DNA from: Streptosporangiaceae bacterium
GTDB lineage: Bacteria > Actinomycetota > Actinomycetes > Streptosporangiales > Streptosporangiaceae
Length of the DNA: 5,800 nucleotides
Reading direction: 5' to 3'
Assembly (NCBI GenBank): GCA_030039095.1
Contig: JASHQP010000241.1
Location: 1-5,800 of the forward strand
Position numbers and translations under genes: made by a program. Positions 1-5,764 of the stretch are shown piece after piece. Numbering within the stretch: position 1 is the first letter of the stretch; each line of letters opens with the position of its first letter. The notes below the pieces were generated by a model that did not search any database, was not told where the DNA came from, and was given only the letters and a program-made list of their open reading frames with translations.

Positions 1-496
1 CGCCGAGCACGGCGACCGGCTCGCGGGCGGTGGCGGCGTTCAGGTAGGTCCCCTGCGCCAGGCTGGTACCCACCGCTGCGGGCAGGCCGAGGCTGGTGGC
101 GTCCACGCTGAGGGCGTTGGTGTCGACCGGCGGAATGTACGGGCTGCGGTAGGCGCCGACGTTGCTGAGCTCGCCGGTGTACTGCACCGCGGTGACGCCG
201 GGCAGTTGACCGACCATGCCCGGCGCGGCCGTGGGGAGCTCGGCGGTGCCGGTGAAGCTCTGCCCGTTGCTGACGGTCAGCAGGTTGGTGCCCAGCTTGC
301 TGATCTCGGCCAGCAGCCCGGCCTGGGACGAGCTGGCCAGGCCCAGGACCGCTACGATCGCGGCCACCCCGATCGAGATGCCGAGCGCCGACAGCGACGC
401 CCGCAGCTTCCTGGTCCGCAGACCCACGCTGGCCAGCCCGGCCAGATCCTGCGGCCGCAGGCGGCCCGGGGACGGCGGCGAGAATGTGAGTGTCAA
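1..496 (-). CDS. MacB/FtsX-type ABC transporter permease, N-terminal part (truncated by window edge)
   Basis: The permease subunit should form the membrane part of an exporter with the ATPase encoded just upstream. About 165 residues are visible. A short cytoplasmic start containing [16 protein letters not shown] (about residues 25-40) runs into a first membrane helix (about 38-56, [16 protein letters not shown]). An extracytoplasmic region follows, opening with [14 protein letters not shown] (about 68-81). This arrangement, with a 'LGTNLLTV' strand right after TM1, is typical of the MacB core domain in the MacB/FtsX/LolCE superfamily. The remaining periplasmic-type domain and last three helices lie outside the window. 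The only start in frame is a TTG at 496-494, overlapping the ATPase stop as TTGA. A strong Shine-Dalgarno, GGAGGG (minus strand, 508-503), sits 6 bases before it, which supports this rare start. The substrate cannot be told from this part. Confidence 0.9.
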   Translation of the reverse strand, partial: MTLTFSPPSPGRLRPQDLAGLASVGLRTRKLRASLSALGISIGVAAIVAVLGLASSSQAGLLAEISKLGTNLLTVSNGQSFTGTAELPTAAPGMVGQLPGVTAVQYTGELSNVGAYRSPYIPPVDTNALSVDATSLGLPAAVGTSLAQGTYLNAATAREPVAVLG

Positions 497-1236
497 GGGG
501 TTCCCTCCCGCACAGCGGGGCATGCCGCCGCGAGGCCGACGGGGTGGCTGTCGCTGATGATGTGTCCGTCGAGCATCTCGATGCGGCGCCGCATCCGGGC
601 GGCGACGGCGTGGTCGTGGGTGATCACGATGATCGTGGTGCCCTGGGCGTTGAGCTCCTCCAGCAGGGCCAGCAGCGCCGTGCCGGTGGCCGAGTCCAGG
701 TTGCCGGTCGGCTCGTCGGCCAGCACCACCGGCGGACGGCCCACGATGGCCCGGGCGATCGCGACCCGCTGGCGTTGCCCGCCCGACAGCTGGGTGGGAC
801 GGGCGGTGGCCCGGTGCGCCAGGTCCACAACGGTCAGGGCGTCGGCGGCCAGCCGGCGCCGCTCCGCCCGCGGGACGCCGGCGTACAGCAGCCCGTCGGC
901 CACATTGTCGATCACCCGCTGGTGCTCGGCCAGGAAGAACTGCTGGAACACGAACCCGATCCGGTAAGCGCGCAGCGCTGAGAGCTCCCTGTCCTGCATC
1001 CGCGCCACGTCGATCCCGGTCACCCGCACCGCCCCGCTGGAGGGCTTGTCCAAGGTGCCCATCAGGTGCAGCATCGTGGTCTTCCCCGACCCGGACGGGC
1101 CCACGATCCCGGTCAGCTCCCCGGCCGCTACCGCCAGGCTTACCTGGTCCAGCGCTCGGACCGGCGGAGACCCCGGGTACTCCTTGGTCACCTGATCCAG
1201 CTCCAGCACCGGCCCGCCGGTGAAGGCGCCGTTCAT
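493..1236 (-). CDS. ABC transporter ATP-binding protein, LolD/MacB type
   Basis: A 247-residue nucleotide-binding subunit that would hydrolyse ATP at the inner face of the membrane to power the permease encoded next. All motifs are present: Walker [10 protein letters not shown] (46-54), Q-loop FVFQQF (95-100), signature LSGGQ (150-154), Walker B VVLADE (170-175), D-loop NLDS (179-182) and switch His in ITHD (His207). The FVFQQFFL Q-loop region and 'DEPTGNLDS' are hallmarks of the LolD/MacB/FtsE branch, whose members act by transmitting force to extracytoplasmic domains rather than forming a substrate channel. The ATG start overlaps the adaptor stop as ATGA (1236-1233). No clear Shine-Dalgarno is seen, so translation is probably coupled. 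The C-terminal tail after His207 is slightly long but ordinary. Function as an ATPase is certain; substrate is unknown. Confidence 0.96.
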   Translation of the reverse strand: MNGAFTGGPVLELDQVTKEYPGSPPVRALDQVSLAVAAGELTGIVGPSGSGKTTMLHLMGTLDKPSSGAVRVTGIDVARMQDRELSALRAYRIGFVFQQFFLAEHQRVIDNVADGLLYAGVPRAERRRLAADALTVVDLAHRATARPTQLSGGQRQRVAIARAIVGRPPVVLADEPTGNLDSATGTALLALLEELNAQGTTIIVITHDHAVAARMRRRIEMLDGHIISDSHPVGLAAACPAVREGTP

Positions 1237-2396
1237 ATGCTCGGCACCACGACGCGCTCGCCGGGCCTCAGGTTCCCGGTCACCTGCACCAGCCCGGCGT
1301 TATCGTCGAAGAGCCCGACCTTCACCGGTATCAGCCGACGGGCGTTGCCCGCGCCGACCACCTCGACGGCGTATCCCCCGGACGGCTGGGCCAGCAGCGC
1401 CCCCACCTGGACCACCAGCACGTTCGCGGCGCTGGAGGTGGTGATGTTCACCGTCACCGGTGCCTGATCCAGCGACCCCGCCGCCGACGGGTCTGTGAGC
1501 CTGACCTGCACCGAGATCGTCGCCGAGGTGCTGGGTCCGGACGCCACGGTGCCCACCGAGCTGATCACCCCCGGCGTGGCGGACCCGTCCGGCAGGATGA
1601 CGCTCACCGAGTCACCAGTTTTCACCTCCGACTCCATCGACGTGCTCAGGGCGATGGTCACCACCTGCCGGTCCGACGTGGCCGACAGGACGGAACCGGA
1701 CGCCGGGCTGCCCAGGCTGCCCGTCACCTCGCTCACCCGCAACGCCTCCGGCTCGAAGACCACAGCCCCCAGCGACAGCGACCCGGACGGGTCCGGCACC
1801 CCGAGGCCCTCCTCCATGTGCTGCACCGCATACTGGGTTTCCCACGAGTAGTAGTCCCAGCCCAGCGCGCTGATGTCGCTACTGCTGACGTAGCCGAGGT
1901 CCACCAGGTCATGGTTGAGCTGGGTCACATCCTCGCCCGTGGTCCCTTCCGAGAGAGAACGCCAGGCCGGGACGCTGCCGTACAGGAGCACCACGGGGTC
2001 AGTGAGGTCGGTCTTGTACAGCACCTGCCCCTGCCGGATGACCTGCCCGGCCGACGGCAGCCAGGTCAGCGTCCCGCCCCCCTGCCCGGTAACGGTGTAG
2101 GAGGCGGCGTAGCCAAGCGTCGCGTTCTCCGTCGTCGTCGCTGCGATGTTCTGCCTGGTCACGGCGTACGTCTGCGGCGCGGCCGGGCCCGTGTCCGGTA
2201 CGGATGAGCCATCCGTACCGAACGCCCCCGCGGACCACGCGGCTCCCGCGCCTGCGCCGAGTACTACCAGTATCGCGACGGCGGCGGCCACCCGCCGGCG
2301 CCGTGGGCTCCGGTGCTGGCTGGCCGCGGCGGTCTCGTTGTGGCCCTGGCGCTGGCCAGTGGCGTGCCGGTAGCTACCGGGTGCCGTCTCGCTCAT
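1233..2396 (-). CDS. Membrane-anchored HlyD/RND-like efflux adaptor with peptidoglycan-binding domain
   Basis: About 387 residues. A Arg-rich cytoplasmic stretch (RSPRRRR, about 29-35) precedes one membrane helix (about 36-57); the rest lies outside. Next comes a lipoyl-like half (about 104-130, [20 protein letters not shown]), then a PG_binding_1-like unit (about 150-214: [16 protein letters not shown], then [13 protein letters not shown] and LSLGAVVF). A second lipoyl-like half (about 234-251), a beta-barrel region (to about 320) and a membrane-proximal domain with [14 protein letters not shown] and LRPGERVVV follow. This matches actinobacterial proteins annotated as peptidoglycan-binding or HlyD-like adaptors beside MacB-type ABC genes. 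It probably bridges the permease and cell wall. Two starts compete: GTG at 2399 and ATG at 2396 (TGATG overlap with the lipoprotein stop). The purine run AGGGGG lies 4 bases before the ATG but only 1 before the GTG, so the ATG was chosen. The end overlaps the ATPase start by 4 bases. Confidence 0.92.
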   Translation of the reverse strand: MSETAPGSYRHATGQRQGHNETAAASQHRSPRRRRVAAAVAILVVLGAGAGAAWSAGAFGTDGSSVPDTGPAAPQTYAVTRQNIAATTTENATLGYAASYTVTGQGGGTLTWLPSAGQVIRQGQVLYKTDLTDPVVLLYGSVPAWRSLSEGTTGEDVTQLNHDLVDLGYVSSSDISALGWDYYSWETQYAVQHMEEGLGVPDPSGSLSLGAVVFEPEALRVSEVTGSLGSPASGSVLSATSDRQVVTIALSTSMESEVKTGDSVSVILPDGSATPGVISSVGTVASGPSTSATISVQVRLTDPSAAGSLDQAPVTVNITTSSAANVLVVQVGALLAQPSGGYAVEVVGAGNARRLIPVKVGLFDDNAGLVQVTGNLRPGERVVVPSI

Positions 2397-2935
2397 CACG
2401 CCCCCTGCCCGCTCTGGTTACTGGGCATCAGCGACTGGCAGGCTTTCTCCGCGGCCTGGAACTGCGGCGACTCCGCATTCATGCCAGGCGGAAGAGTGAT
2501 CGAGCCGTTGGAGGCCGGATCGGGGAAGTCTGGCTCTCCGTGGCTGCGCATGCACTGGGCGAACTTCAGTTCATTGGGTGTGGCCGATCCCCCTCCCTGC
2601 GTCCCTGACGGACCCTGCGCAATGGAGGGAGGTGCCTTACTCAGGCATGCTTTCAGCGCCGCGTTCGCTACGGACTTGCTGACGTTGCTCGTGGGATCGC
2701 TGCTTCCGTTCTGCACCACGAACTGGCCCTTGCTGTTGGGGTCAGGAAAGTCGGGGATGCCATGCGCCCGGATGCACTGTGCGTAGGCGAGCGCCTGCTG
2801 ATACGCCGTCGACTGTCCCGTTGCGGAACCGGTTGAGGAACTGCCGCCGCTGCATGCCGTCAGCAGGGCGATGCCGGCCGCCAGGGCCAGCACGGCCACT
2901 CGGCGCCCGGCGGCGTGATGAGTAGTAGGTCGCAT
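2396..2935 (-). CDS. Secreted lipoprotein with two CxRxHGxPDFPDP repeats
   Basis: About 179 residues. The N-terminus is a lipoprotein signal: basic residues, a hydrophobic core and lipobox LLTAC, with lipidated Cys28 followed by a Ser/Gly-rich linker. The mature part is an internal duplication. Repeat 1 has YAQCIRAHGIPDFPDP (about 51-66) and a later Cys97 in AALKACLSKAP. Repeat 2 has FAQCMRSHGEPDFPDP (about 125-140) and Cys166 in AAEKACQSL. Each unit therefore has Cys-x3-His-Gly, a Pro/Asp/Phe turn, and a second Cys about 40 residues on, suggesting a disulfide or metal site per repeat. I recall similar motifs in actinobacterial secreted proteins of unknown function; no activity is assigned. 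It is the first gene of the exporter operon and overlaps the adaptor start, so an accessory, sensing or substrate-binding role is inferred. A GTG at 2944 in the same frame would add three residues; neither start has a clear Shine-Dalgarno. Confidence 0.9.
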   Translation of the reverse strand: MRPTTHHAAGRRVAVLALAAGIALLTACSGGSSSTGSATGQSTAYQQALAYAQCIRAHGIPDFPDPNSKGQFVVQNGSSDPTSNVSKSVANAALKACLSKAPPSIAQGPSGTQGGGSATPNELKFAQCMRSHGEPDFPDPASNGSITLPPGMNAESPQFQAAEKACQSLMPSNQSGQGA

Positions 2936-2967
2936 GCGGCCCACGCTGTCAGGCTGGGCCGGCCCGC

Positions 2968-3071
2968 GTCGTCACCCCGGTGCGGCAAATCGTGGCTCAC
3001 CGCGCTGCGGCAGCAGGACGCCGGCGCAGCGTCGCCTACCCCACGGCGGTGACACCGCTGTGGGTGACGAC
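2968..3071. repeat. 10-bp inverted repeat and 13-bp palindrome, candidate regulator sites
   Basis: GTCGTCACCC (2968-2977) is the exact reverse complement of GGGTGACGAC (3062-3071), with 84 bases between. Inside them lies the perfect palindrome GCGGTGACACCGC (3046-3058, centre A3052). The copies share the core GGTGAC, and the two right-hand copies are direct repeats 15 bases apart, next to the -35 zone of the kinase promoter. NarL/LuxR-type response regulators often bind such short repeated or inverted half-sites as dimers and often autoregulate, so the neighbouring regulator is the natural candidate ligand. This is inference from position and symmetry only. Confidence 0.45.
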
Positions 3072-3090
3072 CCCGGTCCCGCCTGCGGCT

Positions 3091-3096
3091 TAACCT
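3091..3096 (+). promoter_or_regulatory. -10 box of a leaderless promoter for the kinase gene
   Basis: TAACCT fits the actinobacterial TANNNT -10 pattern and ends 6 bases before the kinase ATG at 3103. That places the predicted transcription start on or next to the A of the start codon, so the mRNA would have no 5' leader. In agreement, no Shine-Dalgarno precedes this ATG. The -35 box is unclear: GTGACG (3064-3069) is the best match, but the spacing of 21 bases is too long, which fits an activator site rather than a standard -35. Confidence 0.55.
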
Positions 3097-3102
3097 GGCG
3101 GT

Positions 3103-4473
3103 ATGCAGGGGACCTGTGGCATCGCCGCGTCAGCGAGAGGCACCCGGCAGATCGCGGGCGTCGCGTGGCACGGGCTGATCCAGGTGGTCGCCGGCCCCGA
3201 CTCGTCCTCCGGGCGGCGCTGGCGTTCGCCAGAGCAGCGCTGGGTTGCCCGCATCGCGCTCGGCGTCGCGGCGGTGCTGCTGTGCACGGCCAGCCTGGCC
3301 AGCCTGAGCGACGGCGACGGCCTGACGATCCTGGGCATCGGCGCCCGGCAGGTACCGGACGGGGCCGGTTTCCACGACCTCTCGCCCGCCACGGCAGCCG
3401 TGGCGTCACCGGAGTCTGTGGCGTCGATTCTGGTGCTGACGCTGGTGGCCCTGGTGGTTGTGGCGCCGCTGCTGGCGGCGGTCCGGTATCCGCTGCTGGG
3501 CTGGCGGATCGGGTGGCTCGGGCTGCTGCTGGTCCCGTTGCTGCACGGGCGCTGGTGGGGCGGCCTGCCGTGGGACCCGGCGCAGATGGCGGTGGTGGTC
3601 ACGGTGGTATGCCTGGCCGGGATCCGGAACGAGCGGCCGGTGCTGTGCTGGCTGTGGGCGCTGACTTTGGTTCCGTGGTGGCTGTGGGCCGGCCGGCAGG
3701 GCCTGGGCCTGGTCACCGCCGCGCTGGGCAGCCTGGCGTTCGCCGTCATGGCGGTGGCCGTGGACCGGGTGGGTTCGGAGCGGCGTGCCCGGCGGGCCCT
3801 GGCCGACCAGGCTGACCAGACTGAGCTGGAGCGGGCGCGGCTGGCGGTGCTCGAACAACGCACTCAGTTCGTACGCGAACTGCACGACGTGGTCGCCCAC
3901 CATATGTCGCTCGTGGCCATCCGGGCCGAAAGCGCGCCGCACCGGCTGGGGGCACTGCCAGAACCGGTGCGCGCAGAGTTCGGCGCGCTGAGCGGATCAG
4001 CGCGCGAGGCACTGGCGGACATGCGCCGCCTGCTCAGCCTGCTGCGCAGCGACCAGCCCGCCGCGCACGCCCCCCAGCCTGGGCTGGCGGACCTGCGCGG
4101 GCTGATCGGCACGGCACGGCAAGCCGGGATGACCGTCGAGCTGTACGCGCCTCCCGCGCTGGACCAGGTACCGCCCGGCGTCGGCTTGTGTGCGTACCGG
4201 ATAGCCCAGGAAGCCCTGTCCAACGCAGGCCGGCACGCCGCAGGTGCCCCGGTCGCGGTGTCGGTGCACCGCACCGCGCGCACGGTCACCCTGCAGGTGA
4301 TCAACGGCCCGGGGGCCCCCGCGGGGCAGCGCGCCAACGGCCACGGGCCAGGGCACGGCCTGGCCGGGATGCGCGAGCGGGCCGAGATGCTCGGCGGCTC
4401 GCTGTCGGCGGGTCCGGCTCCCGGCGGCGGGTTCGTGGTCTCGGCCGTGCTTCCGCTCGGCGGGCCGGCTTGA
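3103..4473 (+). CDS. Sensor histidine kinase, HisKA_3 (NarL-system) family
   Basis: 456 residues. A cytoplasmic N-terminus of about 45 residues leads to about six predicted membrane helices (about 47-67, 107-128, 131-147, 161-174, 179-196, 201-220), with one outward loop of about 40 residues between the first two as the likely sensing segment. The membrane part is unusually Trp-rich (for example WWGGLPW and PWWLW). A charged helix (about 226-260) feeds HisKA_3, with phosphoacceptor His261 in RELHDVVAHHMSL. The HATPase_c domain shows the N-box (Asn374 in QEALSNAGRH), a G1 box written INGPGAP with Asn401 where Asp is usual, and a G2 box GHGLAGMRERAEMLGG (about 417-432). It should autophosphorylate and pass phosphate to the regulator encoded directly downstream (4-base overlap). 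The ATG at 3103 fits the leaderless -10 box. The stimulus is unknown; the divergent exporter suggests envelope or drug stress. Confidence 0.95.
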   Translation: MQGTCGIAASARGTRQIAGVAWHGLIQVVAGPDSSSGRRWRSPEQRWVARIALGVAAVLLCTASLASLSDGDGLTILGIGARQVPDGAGFHDLSPATAAVASPESVASILVLTLVALVVVAPLLAAVRYPLLGWRIGWLGLLLVPLLHGRWWGGLPWDPAQMAVVVTVVCLAGIRNERPVLCWLWALTLVPWWLWAGRQGLGLVTAALGSLAFAVMAVAVDRVGSERRARRALADQADQTELERARLAVLEQRTQFVRELHDVVAHHMSLVAIRAESAPHRLGALPEPVRAEFGALSGSAREALADMRRLLSLLRSDQPAAHAPQPGLADLRGLIGTARQAGMTVELYAPPALDQVPPGVGLCAYRIAQEALSNAGRHAAGAPVAVSVHRTARTVTLQVINGPGAPAGQRANGHGPGHGLAGMRERAEMLGGSLSAGPAPGGGFVVSAVLPLGGPA

Positions 4474-5168
4474 CTACCGACGGCTCCCTCCCAGACGGCG
4501 GGGTCATCCGCTGCCTGATCGCCGACGACCAGGCCATGGTGCGCGAGGGCTTCGCCGCCATGCTCGCTGCAGAATCAGGGATCATGATCGCCGGGCAGGC
4601 CGTCGACGGCGCGGACGCGGTCCGCCAGGCGGCCCGGCTGGACCCCGACGTCGTGCTGATGGACGTGCGGATGCCGGTCATGGACGGGCTGGAAGCCGCG
4701 CGCCAGATTCTGGCCACCGCGGTTGGCCGACCACGCCCACGGGTACTGATGCTGACCACCTTCGACCTCGACGAGTATGTATACGAGGCGCTGCGAGCCG
4801 GGGCCAGCGGATTCGTGCTCAAAGACGCCACCACCGCCGAGCTCATCCACGCGGTCAAGGTCGTGGCCGCAGGCGACGCGCTGCTGGCCCCGTCGGTGAC
4901 CCGGAGGCTGATCACCGACTTCACCCGCAAGCCTCCCGCCGTTCCGCCCGCCCCGGTCACGCTCGGCGCACTGACCAGCCGGGAAACAGAAGTGCTCAGG
5001 CTGATCGCCCAGGGCATGTCCAACACCCAGATCAGTGACACTCTGTGCATCGCCGGGGAGACCACCAGGACCCACGTCAAGCGCATCCTGGCCAAACTGG
5101 GCCTGCGTGAGCGCGCACAGGCCGTCGTGATCGCCTACGAGACCGGGCTCGTGACGCCTGGCGGATGA
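4470..5168 (+). CDS. Response regulator, NarL/LuxR family
   Basis: 232 residues, a normal length for the family. The receiver domain has the acidic pair Asp19-Asp20 (IADDQ), phosphoacceptor Asp65 (VVLMDVRMP), Thr96 (MLTTFD) and Lys118 (GFVLKDA). A Pro-rich linker (TRKPPAVPPAPV) joins it to a LuxR-type helix-turn-helix (about 168-228: LTSRETEVLRLIAQGMSNTQ through THVKRILAKLGLRERAQAVV). The recognition helix reads ETTRTHVKRI, where many relatives have a TVKTHV core. The start is a TTG at 4470, overlapping the kinase stop as TTGA. The frame stays open far upstream inside the kinase gene, but the receiver fold begins about 12 residues after this TTG. The next in-frame ATG would delete the acidic pair. 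No strong Shine-Dalgarno is visible, so coupled translation is likely. Likely targets are its own operon and the divergent exporter. Confidence 0.95.
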   Translation: MTTDGSLPDGGVIRCLIADDQAMVREGFAAMLAAESGIMIAGQAVDGADAVRQAARLDPDVVLMDVRMPVMDGLEAARQILATAVGRPRPRVLMLTTFDLDEYVYEALRAGASGFVLKDATTAELIHAVKVVAAGDALLAPSVTRRLITDFTRKPPAVPPAPVTLGALTSRETEVLRLIAQGMSNTQISDTLCIAGETTRTHVKRILAKLGLRERAQAVVIAYETGLVTPGG

Positions 5169-5248
5169 CCCGCAACCCTGCCCTGGCCAAAGCTCATCTT
5201 CGGGAAGGTCTGCCCGAGTCCTAGATAACAGCAAGGGCCAAGCCTTGA
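5169..5248 (+). other. Spacer after the regulator gene with weak hairpins
   Basis: No gene is seen. TCGGG (5200-5204) can pair with CCCGA (5213-5217) over an 8-base loop, and CAAGG (5232-5236) with CCTTG (5243-5247) over a 6-base loop. Neither is followed by a T-run. One may end the kinase/regulator transcript, as U-less terminators occur in high-GC actinomycetes, but support is weak. Confidence 0.25.
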
Positions 5249-5452
5249 CCCGCAACTGACGCGCCGCTCGCGAGGTCATTCCCATCGACCCATGGAACCC
5301 CGCCCACCCGGCGCGTCTTCGAGCAGCGCGGCATCGACGTCGACGACAGGTCGCGTGAGCTGATCGAGTCGTGCACGGACCTGGACACCCTGAACGGCTG
5401 GCTCCGCGGCGCGTTCAAGGTGGACAAGGCCAGCGGCCTCTTCGCGGAATAG
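5249..5452 (+). pseudogene. C-terminal remnant of an Rpn/PD-(D/E)XK-like (putative transposase/nuclease) protein
   Basis: The frame ending at TAG 5450-5452 reads RRVFEQRGIDVDDRSRELIE then SCTDLDTLNGWLRGAFKVDK and ASGLFAE. The pattern 'RG-hydrophobic, then R..I..CTD...L..WL..A, then F.E at the stop' is what I recall as the tail of a widespread actinobacterial family annotated as hypothetical or Rpn/PD-(D/E)XK-like nuclease. Full-length members are about 280-320 residues; here the similarity starts near 5315 and a TGA at 5246-5248 blocks the frame. No ATG, GTG or TTG start exists in the open part. The body of the gene with the catalytic domain is absent, so this is a decayed end. Family assignment is from memory of the motif pattern. 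Confidence 0.5.
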
Positions 5453-5460
5453 CGTCGGAG

Positions 5461-5544
5461 GGCCAGGTCAAGCCCTGGACGGCTTGCGCTGTCGCCCGGG
5501 AGCTGGAGGCGCTGAGCGAGCGGGTCGCCTTCACCATCATGTAG
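5461..5544 (+). pseudogene. Short coding-like block, possible gene remnant
   Basis: In a different frame from the preceding remnant, this stretch reads GQVKPWTACAVARELEAL then SERVAFTIM and stops at TAG 5542-5544. Nearly every third codon position is G or C (25 of 27) while second positions are about half, which is the usual mark of translated actinomycete DNA. There is no start codon with a ribosome binding site at its head and no family I recognise. It may be a piece of another broken gene, or chance composition. Confidence 0.25.
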
Positions 5545-5697
5545 GCCGCCAGCCGGCGTATTCCCAGCCGTCCGTCCGGACAGACCGCCGTGGGCAGCGC
5601 CGGCGGCCTGCGCGATCCGCCAGTCGGCGCCGCCGCCAGACACCGCCCGGCGGCCGGCTTTCCCCGTTGACGGCACACCACGCAGCGACCTCGCCCA
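5545..5697. other. GC-rich non-coding stretch
   Basis: I see no gene. It has several short GC-rich inverted repeats, such as GTCCGGAC (5574-5581) and CCGCC/GGCGG (5643-5653). A TTGACG at 5667-5672 resembles a -35 box but has no partner -10 at normal spacing. Confidence 0.3.
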
Positions 5698-5726
5698 TTG
5701 ACGCGCCGGGCACCCGGCTGCATTAT
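5698..5726 (+). promoter_or_regulatory. Sigma-70-type promoter with palindrome in the spacer
   Basis: TTGACG (5698-5703) and CATTAT (5721-5726) are spaced by exactly 17 bases and match the main sigma factor consensus at 5 of 6 and 4 of 6 positions. Transcription would start near 5733, giving a leader of about 32 bases before the ATG at 5765. The spacer holds the inverted repeat GCCGGG-CA-CCCGGC (5705-5718), a likely operator. An alternative -10, TATAAA (5730-5735), lacks a matching -35. The zone 5721-5755 is only about 31% GC. Confidence 0.5.
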
Positions 5727-5764
5727 TGGTATAAAGATCAGTGTTTTAAGCCTCTTGAGGACTC

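Larger units (their letters stand above)
2936..3102. promoter_or_regulatory. Divergent promoter region between exporter operon and two-component system
   Basis: This is the only stretch between the minus-strand exporter operon and the plus-strand kinase/regulator operon, so both promoters must lie here. It contains repeated GGTGA elements: CTCACC and GTCACC (that is, GGTGAG and GGTGAC on the minus strand) at 2996-3001 and 2971-2976, and GGTGAC on the plus strand at 3048-3053 and 3063-3068. A good -10 box for the kinase is at 3091-3096. I could not find a convincing -10 box for the minus-strand operon; the best AT-rich spot is the CAAAT stretch near 2986-2991. That promoter may be weak and activator dependent. 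Confidence 0.7.

Noticed and set aside
206..981. Plus-strand open frames across the permease and ATPase region
   Set aside because: They lie antisense to genes with full ABC motifs; their Arg/Ala/Gly-rich translations are the usual by-product of high-GC third positions.
2765..2785. Cys-x3-His in the lipoprotein as a c-type haem site
   Set aside because: Haem attachment needs Cys-x2-Cys-His; only one Cys precedes each His, so covalent haem is not supported.
2934..3815. Plus-strand frame of 293 codons overlapping the intergenic region and kinase N-terminus
   Set aside because: It is out of frame with the kinase, has a low-complexity Gly/Ala/Arg translation and starts inside the lipoprotein gene.
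5200..5247. Rho-independent terminator after the regulator gene
   Set aside because: The two stems have only 5 base pairs and no T-run follows; kept only as a weak note.
4301..5285. Long minus-strand frames opposite the kinase and regulator
   Set aside because: They are antisense to a complete response regulator and kinase with all key residues; no domain is recognisable in them.
5221..5676. Minus-strand frame of 151 codons in the gene-poor region
   Set aside because: Part of it is the reverse of the Rpn-like tail, its composition is Ser/Arg/Pro rich without domains, and it has no good ribosome binding site.
5730..5735. TATAAA as the -10 box of the right-edge gene
   Set aside because: No -35-like hexamer lies 16-18 bases upstream, while TTGACG with CATTAT has ideal 17-base spacing.
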